A stretch of DNA of 64,000 bases from Janthinobacterium sp. GW456P (GTDB lineage: Bacteria > Pseudomonadota > Gammaproteobacteria > Burkholderiales > Burkholderiaceae_D): NCBI RefSeq assembly GCF_002127655.1, contig NZ_NEHB01000002.1, positions 1-64,000 on the forward strand, read 5' to 3'. Under the pieces are notes generated by a model. That model was not told the DNA's origin and did no database searches. It was given only the letters and a program-made list of their open reading frames with translations. How positions within the stretch are numbered: the stretch's first letter is position 1; each line of letters opens with the position of its first letter. A program made the translations under genes and the position numbers. Below are positions 35,791 through 44,372 of this stretch, piece after piece.

Positions 35791-36891
35791 ATGACGCCTT
35801 TGATTCCCGCCGAACTGCTACAAAAGTCGGACAAAATTCTGTTCATCGCCCATCTGGCGCTGGGAGACTTCACCTATCTGCAAAACGGCTTCCGCGCCTT
35901 TGCCGCGGCCTACCCGCATATCCAGATCCACCTGTGGGTCGACGAAGTCCGACGCACGTCCGACGCCAAACAATGGGAAAGCTTGCGCACCTATTCGCTG
36001 TACGACTGGGTGGAACAGTCGGGCCTGTTCGCCAAGGTGTACCGCAAGACTTACAGCCCCGCGCTGTACGAAGAGTCGCTGCGCGAAGCCAAGGCGGAGC
36101 ACTATCCTGTCGTCGTGTCGCTGGCCCATGTACGGCCACAGCAATATGCGGACCTTGCCCGCGCGATCAGCCCGCACGGGCTGGTGATCGGCACGCGCAA
36201 GCCGTTCAGCCCGCTACGCCCCTGGCATTACCTGGCCTACCGCAAGATCGATGCCGTGCTGGCCTCGTATGCGGGACAGGATGCCGGCGAACACCATATC
36301 AGCAGCGTGTATGCGGACTGGTTCCATCAATTGACGGGACTCGACATTCCCGTGGCCGAACGCTATCCCTTCGTGCACATTCCCGAGCACGCATTGCGGC
36401 AGGCGCAGGAGCAGCTGGCCGCCTGGGGCTTTGCCCCGCGCCAGGGTCCGCTCGTGCTATTGAACCCGTTTGCCAAGTCGCACAAACGCGGCTGGCCCCT
36501 CGAGCGTATTGCCGATCTGATCACGCGCATGCAAGCGATGCCGAAATGGCAGCATGCGTGCTTCCTGATCAATGCCATGCCGCAGGAACTGGCCAAGGTG
36601 GATGCCGTCGTGCAGGCGCACAACTTGCCGCGTACGCAGGCCTTCAGTGCCGTCGACAACTTTTTCCAACTGCCGGCCATGCTGGCGCAATGCGACCTGA
36701 TTATTTCAGTGGAAACATCGATCATGCATCTGGCGAACGCCGTGCATGTGCCCGTAGTGGCATTGATGCGCAAGAAGAATCCCGAATGGGCCCCCTTCGA
36801 CAGCGCCAACAGCACCGTCATCACGGTGGCGCGGCGCAGCGACTGGGTCAAGGCGATTTCAAGCGATCATGTATTGAAGGCCATCGCCTAG
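35791..36891 (+). CDS. Glycosyltransferase family 9 (heptosyltransferase-like)
   Basis: A 366-residue GT-B glycosyltransferase. The N-terminal domain opens with KILFIAHLALGDFTYLQNGF, and the C-terminal nucleotide-sugar domain has LVLLNPFAKSHKRGWPLERI and the GT9 block DLIISVETSIMHLANAVHVP. Family 9 enzymes add heptose or related sugars to the LPS inner core. It follows msbA by 35 bases and ends 16 bases from the convergent response regulator, closing the LPS cluster. Confidence 0.88.
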   Translation: MTPLIPAELLQKSDKILFIAHLALGDFTYLQNGFRAFAAAYPHIQIHLWVDEVRRTSDAKQWESLRTYSLYDWVEQSGLFAKVYRKTYSPALYEESLREAKAEHYPVVVSLAHVRPQQYADLARAISPHGLVIGTRKPFSPLRPWHYLAYRKIDAVLASYAGQDAGEHHISSVYADWFHQLTGLDIPVAERYPFVHIPEHALRQAQEQLAAWGFAPRQGPLVLLNPFAKSHKRGWPLERIADLITRMQAMPKWQHACFLINAMPQELAKVDAVVQAHNLPRTQAFSAVDNFFQLPAMLAQCDLIISVETSIMHLANAVHVPVVALMRKKNPEWAPFDSANSTVITVARRSDWVKAISSDHVLKAIA

Positions 36892-36907
36892 AGAACTCTC
36901 CCCTCGG

Positions 36908-37519
36908 CTAGCCGGTGCCCAGCATGCTGATGCGCACCAGGTCGGCCACATTATCGACGCCCAGCTTGTCCATCAGGCGCGCCTTGTGCACTTCCACCGT
37001 GCGTACGGAAATACCGAGCGCCGGCGCGATATCGCGGTTGTGCTGGCCCGTCACCACCAGATGCATCACTTCGCGCTCGCGCGGCGTCAAGGCGCGCAGC
37101 AAGGCGAGCCCTTCCACCTGGCGCTGCAACTGGCCGCGCGCATGCGCCTCGCGTGAAAACGCTTCATCGATGGCGGCCAGCAGCTTGTCGTGGTCAAATG
37201 GTTTTTCCAGGAAATCGCTGGCCTGCGCCTTGAATGCCTGGCGTGCCAAGGCCACGTCGCCGTGCCCCGTGATGATGATGATGGGCAGCATGCATTTGAG
37301 CGCCAGCAAGCGGCGCTGCAGGCTCAGGCCATCCATGCCCGACATGCGGATATCGATCAGCAGACAGCCGGCCCACTCGGGCCGCCAGCTGTGCAGGAAA
37401 TCCTCGCCGCAGGAAAACAGCGCCGTGCGGTAGCCGCGTATGCCCAACAGCAAACCCAGCGCATCGCGCACGGCGGGATCGTCGTCCACGATAAACACCG
37501 TCAAATTACTTGTCACCAT
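36908..37519 (-). CDS. FixJ/NarL-type response regulator
   Basis: A 203-residue regulator with receiver (TVFIVDDDPAVRDALGLLLG, phospho-acceptor Asp in CLLIDIRMSGMDGLS) and a LuxR-type DNA-binding domain (LTPREREVMHLVVTGQHNRDIAPALGISVRTVEVHK). The start at 37519 is in the upstream kinase gene, overlapping its end by 14 bases, so the two are translated together. This receiver-linker-LuxR layout is typical of FixJ and TodT regulators. Targets are not apparent from the neighbourhood. Confidence 0.95.
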   Translation of the reverse strand: MVTSNLTVFIVDDDPAVRDALGLLLGIRGYRTALFSCGEDFLHSWRPEWAGCLLIDIRMSGMDGLSLQRRLLALKCMLPIIIITGHGDVALARQAFKAQASDFLEKPFDHDKLLAAIDEAFSREAHARGQLQRQVEGLALLRALTPREREVMHLVVTGQHNRDIAPALGISVRTVEVHKARLMDKLGVDNVADLVRISMLGTG

Positions 37520-39101
37520 ACTCTCCCTTGGCGCCCGCACTGGCGTGCGCCAGGGGCAGGATAAAACGAAACATACCATGCTTGCCCACTTCGGCCCATA
37601 GCTGGCCGCCATGCGCTTCGACGATGCTGCGGCTGAGTACCAGCCCCAGCCCCAGGCCGCTGGCCTTGGTCGAGACGAACGGCTCGAACAGGCGCGCGGC
37701 CAGGCTGTTGGAAATACCGGGCCCGCTGTCTTCCACGGACAGGCGCAGCCGCCCGCCCTCGAGCGGCTCGGCCGACACCGTGATGCGGCGCTGGCCGCGC
37801 GGCTGTCCCATCACCGCATCCTGTGCATTGGCCAGCAAGTTACGCAATACCAGTTCGATTTGCAGGCGGTCCGCATTGACGGCCAGCGGCGACGGCGGCG
37901 CCAGCACCAGCTCGATGCCATGCTCATGGAACAGCGGCGTGAACTGGCGCGCCAGGCCCTCGATCAGGGCGCTCGCCTGCACCGCCTCGAGCTGCATCGC
38001 GCCGGTGCGGAAAAAGTCGCGCAGGCGGCGCACCACGTCCGCGGCGCGTCCCGATTCAACGATCATGTGCCCGATGGCGCTTTGCAGCAAGGCGCCGCTC
38101 TCGCCCCGTTCCAGCAGGTATTCGCACGCCTTGCCATAGGTCGACAAGGCCGTCAGCGGCTGGTTCAGCTCGTGCGCCAGGGCGGCCGCCATTTCGCCGG
38201 CGGCCGCCAGGCGCATCGTGTGCTTCAGTTCGTCGGCCACCTGCCGCATTTCATCGACGACGATGCCGATAAAAAAACCCACCAGCGCCAGCACGGCGTC
38301 GAGCAGTTGCAATTCATAAAACTGGATATCGACGGCATGCGTCCATTTCACTAGGGTAATGATGCATAACTGCAATACAAACACGGCCAGCACGGCGCCA
38401 TGCAAGCCCTGGCGCGAGGCGGCCCAGATCACGGGGAGAAACAAAAAATAGAAATGCTTGTATTCGGAACGCACGATGGAACCGAAGACGCTCCACAGCA
38501 CGAAGCAGGCCAGGGCCAGGTACGCCAGGGTTTCCCAGCGCCAGACGGCGGCATGCAGGCGCTCACGCCCGCGTTCGCTGAACAGCACCCAGATCAGCGG
38601 CATCGACACCAGCATGCCGACCGTGTCGCCGATGCCGAAACGCCACACTGCCGTGCCCCATTCGCCGGCCGGTATGCGTCCCGTGAGCGACAGCAAGGAA
38701 ATATAGCCGAGCGCATTGAGCGTGGTGCCCAGCAGCACGATGAGGACCCAGGCGCTCAGGCGGCGCCGGTTGTCGAAGATGTCGCTGCTGCTGAAACTGC
38801 GGCGCAAGACGGCGCCGATACCGCCATAGCCGAGCACCAGCCATGCCGAACAGAGCAAGGTCAGGGGCAAGCCTGCCGGCATGCCGCGCACCAGCACCTC
38901 GCCGGCCACCAGAGCGACGAACCAGGGCAGCGCCGCCTTGCGGCCGTGGATCAGCCAAAATACCAGGCCCAGCGCGGGATCCGGATTCCACGGGGTGATG
39001 TTCAGCCCATACATCGGGTCGATATAGGTCGCCCAGTCAAACAGCAGGTACAGGCCGACGAAGGCGGGATACGGCAGGTAGCGGGACAGGAATGGGCGCA
39101 T
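37506..39101 (-). CDS. MASE1-type membrane sensor histidine kinase
   Basis: A 531-residue kinase. The first 290 residues form an eight-helix membrane sensor of MASE1 type (from LPYPAFVGLYLLFDWATYID). The HisKA box is AAAGEMAAALAHELNQPLTAL, followed by the catalytic domain with N box LRNLLANAQDAVMG, SVEDSGPGISNSLAARLFEP and GLGLGLVLSRSIVEAHGG. The start at 39101 (MRPFLSRYLP) fits the first membrane helix. Partner is the overlapping FixJ-type regulator. The sensed signal is unknown. Confidence 0.93.
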   Translation of the reverse strand: MRPFLSRYLPYPAFVGLYLLFDWATYIDPMYGLNITPWNPDPALGLVFWLIHGRKAALPWFVALVAGEVLVRGMPAGLPLTLLCSAWLVLGYGGIGAVLRRSFSSSDIFDNRRRLSAWVLIVLLGTTLNALGYISLLSLTGRIPAGEWGTAVWRFGIGDTVGMLVSMPLIWVLFSERGRERLHAAVWRWETLAYLALACFVLWSVFGSIVRSEYKHFYFLFLPVIWAASRQGLHGAVLAVFVLQLCIITLVKWTHAVDIQFYELQLLDAVLALVGFFIGIVVDEMRQVADELKHTMRLAAAGEMAAALAHELNQPLTALSTYGKACEYLLERGESGALLQSAIGHMIVESGRAADVVRRLRDFFRTGAMQLEAVQASALIEGLARQFTPLFHEHGIELVLAPPSPLAVNADRLQIELVLRNLLANAQDAVMGQPRGQRRITVSAEPLEGGRLRLSVEDSGPGISNSLAARLFEPFVSTKASGLGLGLVLSRSIVEAHGGQLWAEVGKHGMFRFILPLAHASAGAKGEYGDK

Positions 39102-39219
39102 AACGGTGTTTTTTAACTGTCCTGCATTATGCCTCCCAAGCGTGCGCCACGCCATGCCATCTTGCGTTATAGGCACATGAGATAATCTTCATGCAATATC
39201 GCAAGGCGCGCCAGCGCGG

Positions 39220-40608
39220 TCAGGCTGCGGCCAGCGGCAAGCGTACCTCCACCAGCAAGCCCAGGCCGCCGTTACCGCTGTGCAATTGAATCGTGCCGCC
39301 ATGCTGGCGCACGACGGAAGCGACGATGGACAAGCCCAGGCCGCTGCCTGGCTGCGCCTGCTGCGGCGCGCGGAAAAAGCGGTCGAACACGCGGTCATAC
39401 AGTGCCGGGGCGATGCCCGGTCCCTGATCGGCCACATGCAACACGGCCTGGCCCCGCTCCGCATGCAGCGACACCGTCACGCTGCTGCCGCGCGGGCTGT
39501 ACTTGATGGCGTTTTCCACCAGGTTGTCGATCAGCGACACCAGACTCTCGCGCTGGCCAGGCACACTGAGCGAGACGCTGGCTTGCAATTCGAGTTCAAT
39601 ATCGCCCGCCTGGGCCAGGCCGGACAGGGCTGCCAGGCGGTCTTGCAGCAAGGCATCGAGCGCTTGCCGCCGCGGCAGCTCGCCCGCGCCCGCCTGCACT
39701 TCACTGCGCGTCAGCTGCAGCAGCTGGCCCACCAGGCGCGCGGCGCGGTTGCCGCTGTTCAGGATGCCATCCAGCAGTTCCTTCTGGCGCGCATCATGCG
39801 TCTGGCCCTGCAAGGCCTCGACATTCACGCGCATGGCCGCCAGCGGCGTGCGCAGCTCATGCGTGGCATCGGTGATGAAGCTGCGCTCGCGCGCGGCACT
39901 GGCATCGACGCGCTGCAGCAAGGCATTGATATTGTCGACCAGCGCCGCCAGCTCGCCGTGCGGTGGCTTGAAGGCCAGCGGACGCAAGTCCTGCGGGCCG
40001 CGCGCCGCCACCTCCTGCGCCACCTTGCGCCACGGGCGCATGGCCAGGCGGATCGACAGCCAGGCCGGCAACAGCAGGAAAGGCAAACTGATCAGTAGCG
40101 GCAGCAAATAATAACCGTGTGAATTGATGGTGACGAAAAATTGCCATGGCCCGCCCGCCTCCAGCACGGTGACGCGCGTGGCGCCCTCGGCCAGGCTGTG
40201 GCTGCGCCAGGGCTGGCCCTTGACGTACACCACCTCCATCTGCACGGGACCGGCGCTGCGGATGCCGCTGGGCGCATCGTGCGACTTGTAGACCAGCTGG
40301 CCTTCGCGCCAGACCAGGATGCGCGGCGCCAGTTCCGTCAGCTGGCCCGTTTCAAACTCTTCGCGCAAAGCCTCGTCGATCGCATGCAGGCTTTGCTGCT
40401 GACGCTGCGGCTGGTCGGCCAGGTTGTCGGCCACGCTGATGATGGCGCGCAGCACGCCGCGGCTCACATTGCTCGCTTCGCCCGTGCCCTCGACCAGCAC
40501 GTAGGCGACCGCCAGGCTCCACAATACGGTCAGCATCAGCATTTGCGCCATCATCAGGCGGCGCACCAGCGTGGGGCGCCACAACATCTGCCAGAAACGC
40601 CACATCAT
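39220..40608 (-). CDS. Sensor histidine kinase (QseC/EnvZ-like)
   Basis: A 462-residue kinase with an N-terminal membrane helix (MMAQMLMLTVLWSLAVAYVL), a periplasmic domain of about 130 residues, a second helix near LPLLISLPFLLLPAWLS, a HAMP-like linker, HisKA (RSFITDATHELRTPLAAMRV) and HATPase (LVENAIKYSPRGSS, VLHVADQGPGIAPALYDRVF, GSGLGLSIVASVVRQHGG). It overlaps the OmpR-type regulator by four bases (ATGA), so the two are coupled. Likely function is envelope sensing, given the divergent outer-membrane protein gene. Confidence 0.94.
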   Translation of the reverse strand: MMWRFWQMLWRPTLVRRLMMAQMLMLTVLWSLAVAYVLVEGTGEASNVSRGVLRAIISVADNLADQPQRQQQSLHAIDEALREEFETGQLTELAPRILVWREGQLVYKSHDAPSGIRSAGPVQMEVVYVKGQPWRSHSLAEGATRVTVLEAGGPWQFFVTINSHGYYLLPLLISLPFLLLPAWLSIRLAMRPWRKVAQEVAARGPQDLRPLAFKPPHGELAALVDNINALLQRVDASAARERSFITDATHELRTPLAAMRVNVEALQGQTHDARQKELLDGILNSGNRAARLVGQLLQLTRSEVQAGAGELPRRQALDALLQDRLAALSGLAQAGDIELELQASVSLSVPGQRESLVSLIDNLVENAIKYSPRGSSVTVSLHAERGQAVLHVADQGPGIAPALYDRVFDRFFRAPQQAQPGSGLGLSIVASVVRQHGGTIQLHSGNGGLGLLVEVRLPLAAA

Positions 40609-41291
40609 GCGCCGCTGCCTGGCGGAGTGGATGTCTCGCTCTGCTGATCGATGACATAGCCGACGCCACGCACGGTACGGATATAGCCATCGCCTATCTT
40701 GCGGCGCAGGTTGCCCATATGCACATCCAAGGTATTGCTGGCATTCGCCAGCCCGCCTGGCAGGATATGTTCCTCCAGCACGCGGCGCGTGATGACCCGG
40801 TTGGCGCGCATCAGCAAGGTCTTCAGCAGGGCATATTCACTGGCAGTGAGCTCCACGGGCCGGCCATGCACGCTGACGCGGCGCGTGGGCACCTGCAGCA
40901 GCAGGCCGCGCAACTCGATGGTGTCGCCGTCGAAGCCATAGCTGCGGCGCGCCAGGGCGCGCACGCGCGACAGCAATTCGGCCAGCACAAACGGTTTCAC
41001 CAGGTAGTCGTCGGCGCCGCCATCGAGGCCCCGCAAGCGTTGTTCCAGCGTGTCGCGGGCGCTGAGGATCAGCACCGGCAAGCGGGCCGCGCGCAGCCGG
41101 GCCAGCAAATCGAGGCCATCGCCATCGGGCAAGCCCAGGTCCAGCAGCACCAGTTCGCAACTGTCGTGCTCGATGCTGCGCGCCGCATCCTCCAGGCTGC
41201 GCACCCAGACCACTTGCATGCCCTGGTCGCGCAAGGCGATCCGCACGCCGTTGCCCAGGTCCATATCATCTTCAATCAGCAATATCTTCAT
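40605..41291 (-). CDS. OmpR-family response regulator
   Basis: A 228-residue regulator with receiver (MKILLIEDDMDLGNGVRIAL, phospho-acceptor in LVLLDLGLPDGDGLDLLARL, conserved Lys in ADDYLVKPF) and winged-helix domain (VELTASEYALLKTLLMRANR, NTLDVHMGNLRRKIGDGYIR, VRGVGYVI). It is QseB-like in length and sequence style. It is divergent from the MipA/OmpV gene, which is the obvious candidate target. The start at 41291 lacks a strong Shine-Dalgarno. Confidence 0.95.
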   Translation of the reverse strand: MKILLIEDDMDLGNGVRIALRDQGMQVVWVRSLEDAARSIEHDSCELVLLDLGLPDGDGLDLLARLRAARLPVLILSARDTLEQRLRGLDGGADDYLVKPFVLAELLSRVRALARRSYGFDGDTIELRGLLLQVPTRRVSVHGRPVELTASEYALLKTLLMRANRVITRRVLEEHILPGGLANASNTLDVHMGNLRRKIGDGYIRTVRGVGYVIDQQSETSTPPGSGA

Positions 41292-41448
41292 GGTGAGTAT
41301 TAAACCACCGCAAGCTGAAGAAAGGGTAAAGAAGCGCTCTTCATGCAATCTTAATAAAAGGCTCATTTTTCCTTCATGGCAAGGACAGATACTACCGGCA
41401 GTCAATCGAGCCACTCCGGACTCGGTTCTCCACCTGACGGAAAACTCC

Positions 41449-42270
41449 ATGCACGCATCTACAACCTTGTTGACCTCGCTGGCACTGGCCTGTGGCCTGA
41501 GTCTGAATCCCCTGGCTGCCGCGGCGGCCGAACCGGCGGCGGAAAATGTCTTCACCATCGGCGGCGGCGTCGCCGCCGTGTCCAGCTACTCCGGCGCCGA
41601 CAAGCTGTCGGCCTCGCCGCTGATCATCCTCGACTACGCCATGGCCAACGGCCTGTTCTTCAGCACGTCGCGCGGCATCGGCTATGGCGGCCAGGCAGGC
41701 CCCTTCAGCTACAGCGCCGCACTGGGCTACCGCGGCAACCGCGAAGACCACAAGCGCAACGGCGCCAACGGCTGGGGCGGCAGCGATTACCTGAAGGGCA
41801 TGGGCGAAGTCAAGGGCAACGCCAGCGCCCTGCTCAGCGCGGAGTATTCGCCCTTGCCGGGCCTGTCGTTGAGCGTGTCGAGCGATATTCCCCTGTCGAA
41901 TCGCGAAAATGGCGCGAATGTGCATTTTGGCGTGACGGGCCAGGTCTACGGCAGGTCCGATGCCAAGGGTATGCAGCAAGACAGCGTGACCATCGGTGGC
42001 CAGCTGGGCTGGGGCGAGCGCAAGTACGTGCAAACCATGTATGGCGTGACGGCCACCCAGGCCGCGAATACCTCGTTCAAGCAGTACACGCCGAAAGGTG
42101 GTTTCTATGAAGCGCAGGCCACCGTCAACTGGGAGCACCGCATCGATGCGCGCTGGGGCGTCAACACGCTGGTCGGCGTCGAGAGCCGCCTGGGCGACGC
42201 GGCCAAGAGCCCCATCGTGCAGCGCAAGACCTCCCCGGTCGGCGCCGTGTATGTCACCTACCGCTATTAA
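41449..42270 (+). CDS. MipA/OmpV-family outer-membrane protein
   Basis: A 273-residue outer-membrane barrel protein. A signal peptide ends near LNPLAAAAAEP; the chain opens with FTIGGGVAAVSSYSGADKLS and has the MipA block ASPLIILDYAMANGLFFSTS plus GLSLSVSSDIPLSNRE. It ends AVYVTYRY, an aromatic terminus suited to barrel insertion. Family members scaffold murein enzymes or respond to osmotic stress. The divergent OmpR-type system shares the 157-base gap and probably controls it. Confidence 0.88.
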   Translation: MHASTTLLTSLALACGLSLNPLAAAAAEPAAENVFTIGGGVAAVSSYSGADKLSASPLIILDYAMANGLFFSTSRGIGYGGQAGPFSYSAALGYRGNREDHKRNGANGWGGSDYLKGMGEVKGNASALLSAEYSPLPGLSLSVSSDIPLSNRENGANVHFGVTGQVYGRSDAKGMQQDSVTIGGQLGWGERKYVQTMYGVTATQAANTSFKQYTPKGGFYEAQATVNWEHRIDARWGVNTLVGVESRLGDAAKSPIVQRKTSPVGAVYVTYRY

Positions 42271-42374
42271 AAACACGCGAACATAAGGGAAACCCGTACG
42301 CTGTTTCGCCAATTTACACGGGGTGGCGGCATGGATAAGATGAGCCGGTTTTTCCCACCACGGCCTTCCCTTCC

Positions 42375-42914
42375 ATGCATGCATCGCGCCTTGCCCCGCA
42401 ACGCCACCGCGCCCCCGACAGCGCCGCGGACGCCTGCGGCAAGCCGGGGCAGGATACCTTGCAGCTGCTCTTGCCCGTCAAGCGCGTCAGCGACATCGTC
42501 TATGGCGCGCGCTACGCCAGGCGCTTGCAGGAGTGGGGCATCAAAGTCTGCGTCTGCCTGTTGCACGTGACACCGGCGCCGCGACGCTGCGCCGATGGCC
42601 TGCCCCGGCACAGCGCCAACGAATGCGATGCCCTTGACCTGGCCACGCAGCACATGATGCACGAGGCGGGACTCTATCTGAGCCGCTCTCATATCGATTT
42701 CAGCACCCACATTTTCGCCGGCGAGCTGCTGTTTACGATACTCGATACGGCTGAGCTATTGGGTTGTCACGAAGTGGTCTTGCCCGCGCACAAGCAAGGC
42801 GGCTGGCCGCGCCGTTTTTCGGGCGGACTGGCCGGCAAGCTGGCGCGTGGCAGCCGCGGCACCACCATCCTGCTGGCAAACCACGAGGGCGTCAGCAGCC
42901 CGGTACCCGTCTGA
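42375..42914 (+). CDS. Universal stress protein-like
   Basis: A 179-residue protein with a UspA-like layout: a beta-strand opening LQLLLPVKRVSDIVYGARYA, a helix-strand VKVCVCLLHV, and GCHEVVLPAHKQGG... with KLARGSRGTTILLANHE near the end. The glycine-rich nucleotide motif of ATP-binding members is not clear. The first 25 residues are basic and low in structure. The gene lies between MipA and a VirK/YbjX-type gene; no Shine-Dalgarno is evident before ATG 42375. Confidence 0.65.
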   Translation: MHASRLAPQRHRAPDSAADACGKPGQDTLQLLLPVKRVSDIVYGARYARRLQEWGIKVCVCLLHVTPAPRRCADGLPRHSANECDALDLATQHMMHEAGLYLSRSHIDFSTHIFAGELLFTILDTAELLGCHEVVLPAHKQGGWPRRFSGGLAGKLARGSRGTTILLANHEGVSSPVPV

Positions 42915-42945
42915 GCCGAAACGGCTTCGACGTTCCCTCTTTATC

Positions 42946-43959
42946 ATGGACATGCGCACGATGATGCCAACTATTACCCTGTCTGACGGCTTGATGGCGA
43001 TGCCGAGCGGCATGCGCCGCTGGCGCGAACTGCTCAAGCTGCATCTGCGCGCCCGCGTGCAGCAGCGCCAAACCCGACTATGGCTGCAACTGCTGAACTC
43101 GCATCCGGTGTTTCATGATCTGGTACACGCCTATCCGCACATGATCCACAAGGTTTACCGGCCTTACCTGAGCCTGACCTTGAATTGCCACCAGCGCGTG
43201 GAATTGCTGGCCGAACACTACCATTTCATCTTGCAGCAAGGCTGGGGCAAGCTGATGGCTCAAGCGGCGCACGGGCCCGTACGCCTGGGCACAGTCGCGG
43301 GCAAGTCGGGCGCGTCCTACCACCTGCAACTGTGTTCGCTGCATCCGATGGACCGCGAAGGCGAGATGGTGCTGCAACTGATGGATGACGACGACGTGCT
43401 CTACTCGATCGCCTTTTCCTTCTTCGGCAGCCAGTTGCGCGCCACCCTGGGCATGCGCATCGGCTGCCTGCAAGGCCCGAAGGGCGAAGAAAGCGCACAC
43501 CGCGTGCGCGAGGCAACGCGCGACTTGCACGGCATGCGTCCCAAGACCCTGATGGTGCGCCTGGTGCGCCAGTTGGGGTACGAACATGGCTGCCGCAAGA
43601 TGCTTCTTGTCGGCAATATCAACCGTGCCGTGCACCACTCCGCCAAGAAAGGCCGTTTGTTCGCCGACTACAATGCTCTATGGCAAGAACTGGGCGCACA
43701 GGTGCGCCAGGATGGCGATTTTGAGTTGGCGTGCGAAAACCTGCCCTTGCCGGCGCTGCAAGAAATTCCTTCCAAGAAACGCTCGGAAGCACGCAAGCGC
43801 CACGAATTGACGCTGGCCATCATCGCCAGCCTGCGCAGCGGCCTCGACGCCCATCGCAGCCCGCTGCAGGCCGCCACGGCAGGTGCTGCGGCCGCCGCCA
43901 GCGAGGTGCGGCAAGCGGCCATGCTCGATGACGACGACTACGCTTCCCTTGTCGCCTGA
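42946..43959 (+). CDS. DUF535 (VirK/YbjX family) protein
   Basis: A 337-residue cytoplasmic protein. Family features include LLNSHPVFHDLVHAYPHMIH, KVYRPYLSLTLNCHQRVELL, YSIAFSFFGSQL, and the later GCLQGPKGEESAHRVREATR and GMRPKTLMVRLVRQLG. VirK and YbjX of enterobacteria are linked to virulence and to resistance to antimicrobial peptides, though the mechanism is unknown. The start could be ATG 42946, 42952 or 42961; I use the first. The last 35 residues are Ala-rich. Confidence 0.82.
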   Translation: MDMRTMMPTITLSDGLMAMPSGMRRWRELLKLHLRARVQQRQTRLWLQLLNSHPVFHDLVHAYPHMIHKVYRPYLSLTLNCHQRVELLAEHYHFILQQGWGKLMAQAAHGPVRLGTVAGKSGASYHLQLCSLHPMDREGEMVLQLMDDDDVLYSIAFSFFGSQLRATLGMRIGCLQGPKGEESAHRVREATRDLHGMRPKTLMVRLVRQLGYEHGCRKMLLVGNINRAVHHSAKKGRLFADYNALWQELGAQVRQDGDFELACENLPLPALQEIPSKKRSEARKRHELTLAIIASLRSGLDAHRSPLQAATAGAAAAASEVRQAAMLDDDDYASLVA

Positions 43960-44076
43960 GCGCCGCTCCACCTGCGGCACACGCTACAACCCGTGCACGG
44001 CGCAATCCTGTTACGCTAGCGCTATCGGTACGCATTACGGTGCACCGGTTCCCCCAACGCTTACTAGGAGGCATTC

Positions 44077-44307
44077 ATGCGCGTAGACATCTACCGCCGG
44101 GCCGAGCACGACGGCATTTTTTCCTACCTCGCCGTGCCGGAAGGAAAACTCATTCCGGAAGAAGTGACCAATACCGACTGGCAGCTCGAAGTACGCGCCA
44201 GCGAAGTGGCCGACGATGCCCAGATCTTGCCCGACTACCATATCGAACAGCCGCACCAGCAGATCGCCGCCAAGGGCTATGCGATCACGGGCCTGAAAGA
44301 CATGTAA
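44077..44307 (+). CDS. Small conserved protein, 76 residues (DUF6139-like)
   Basis: A 76-residue protein, MRVDIYRRAEHDGIFSYLAV at the start and ending AIAAKGYAITGLKDM-like (AAKGYAITGLKDM). AGGAGG lies seven bases before ATG 44077 and a hairpin terminator follows, so it is an independent well-expressed unit. I recall DUF6139 as a Burkholderiales family beginning MRVDIYRR, but this cannot be confirmed here. No function is known. Confidence 0.75.
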   Translation: MRVDIYRRAEHDGIFSYLAVPEGKLIPEEVTNTDWQLEVRASEVADDAQILPDYHIEQPHQQIAAKGYAITGLKDM

Positions 44308-44315
44308 ACGTAAAA

Positions 44316-44348
44316 AAAGCCAAACCAGCATGTCTGCGGTTTGGCTTT
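44316..44348. terminator. Shared terminator between the 76-residue gene and dnaE
   Basis: AAAGCCAAACC and GGTTTGGCTTT form an 11-base-pair stem with an 11-base loop. On the minus strand it is followed by TTTTTTT, making it a good dnaE terminator. In the plus direction the tail is short. Confidence 0.85.
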
Positions 44349-44372
44349 GTCGTCTGCGCCGGGCGGTGCCGG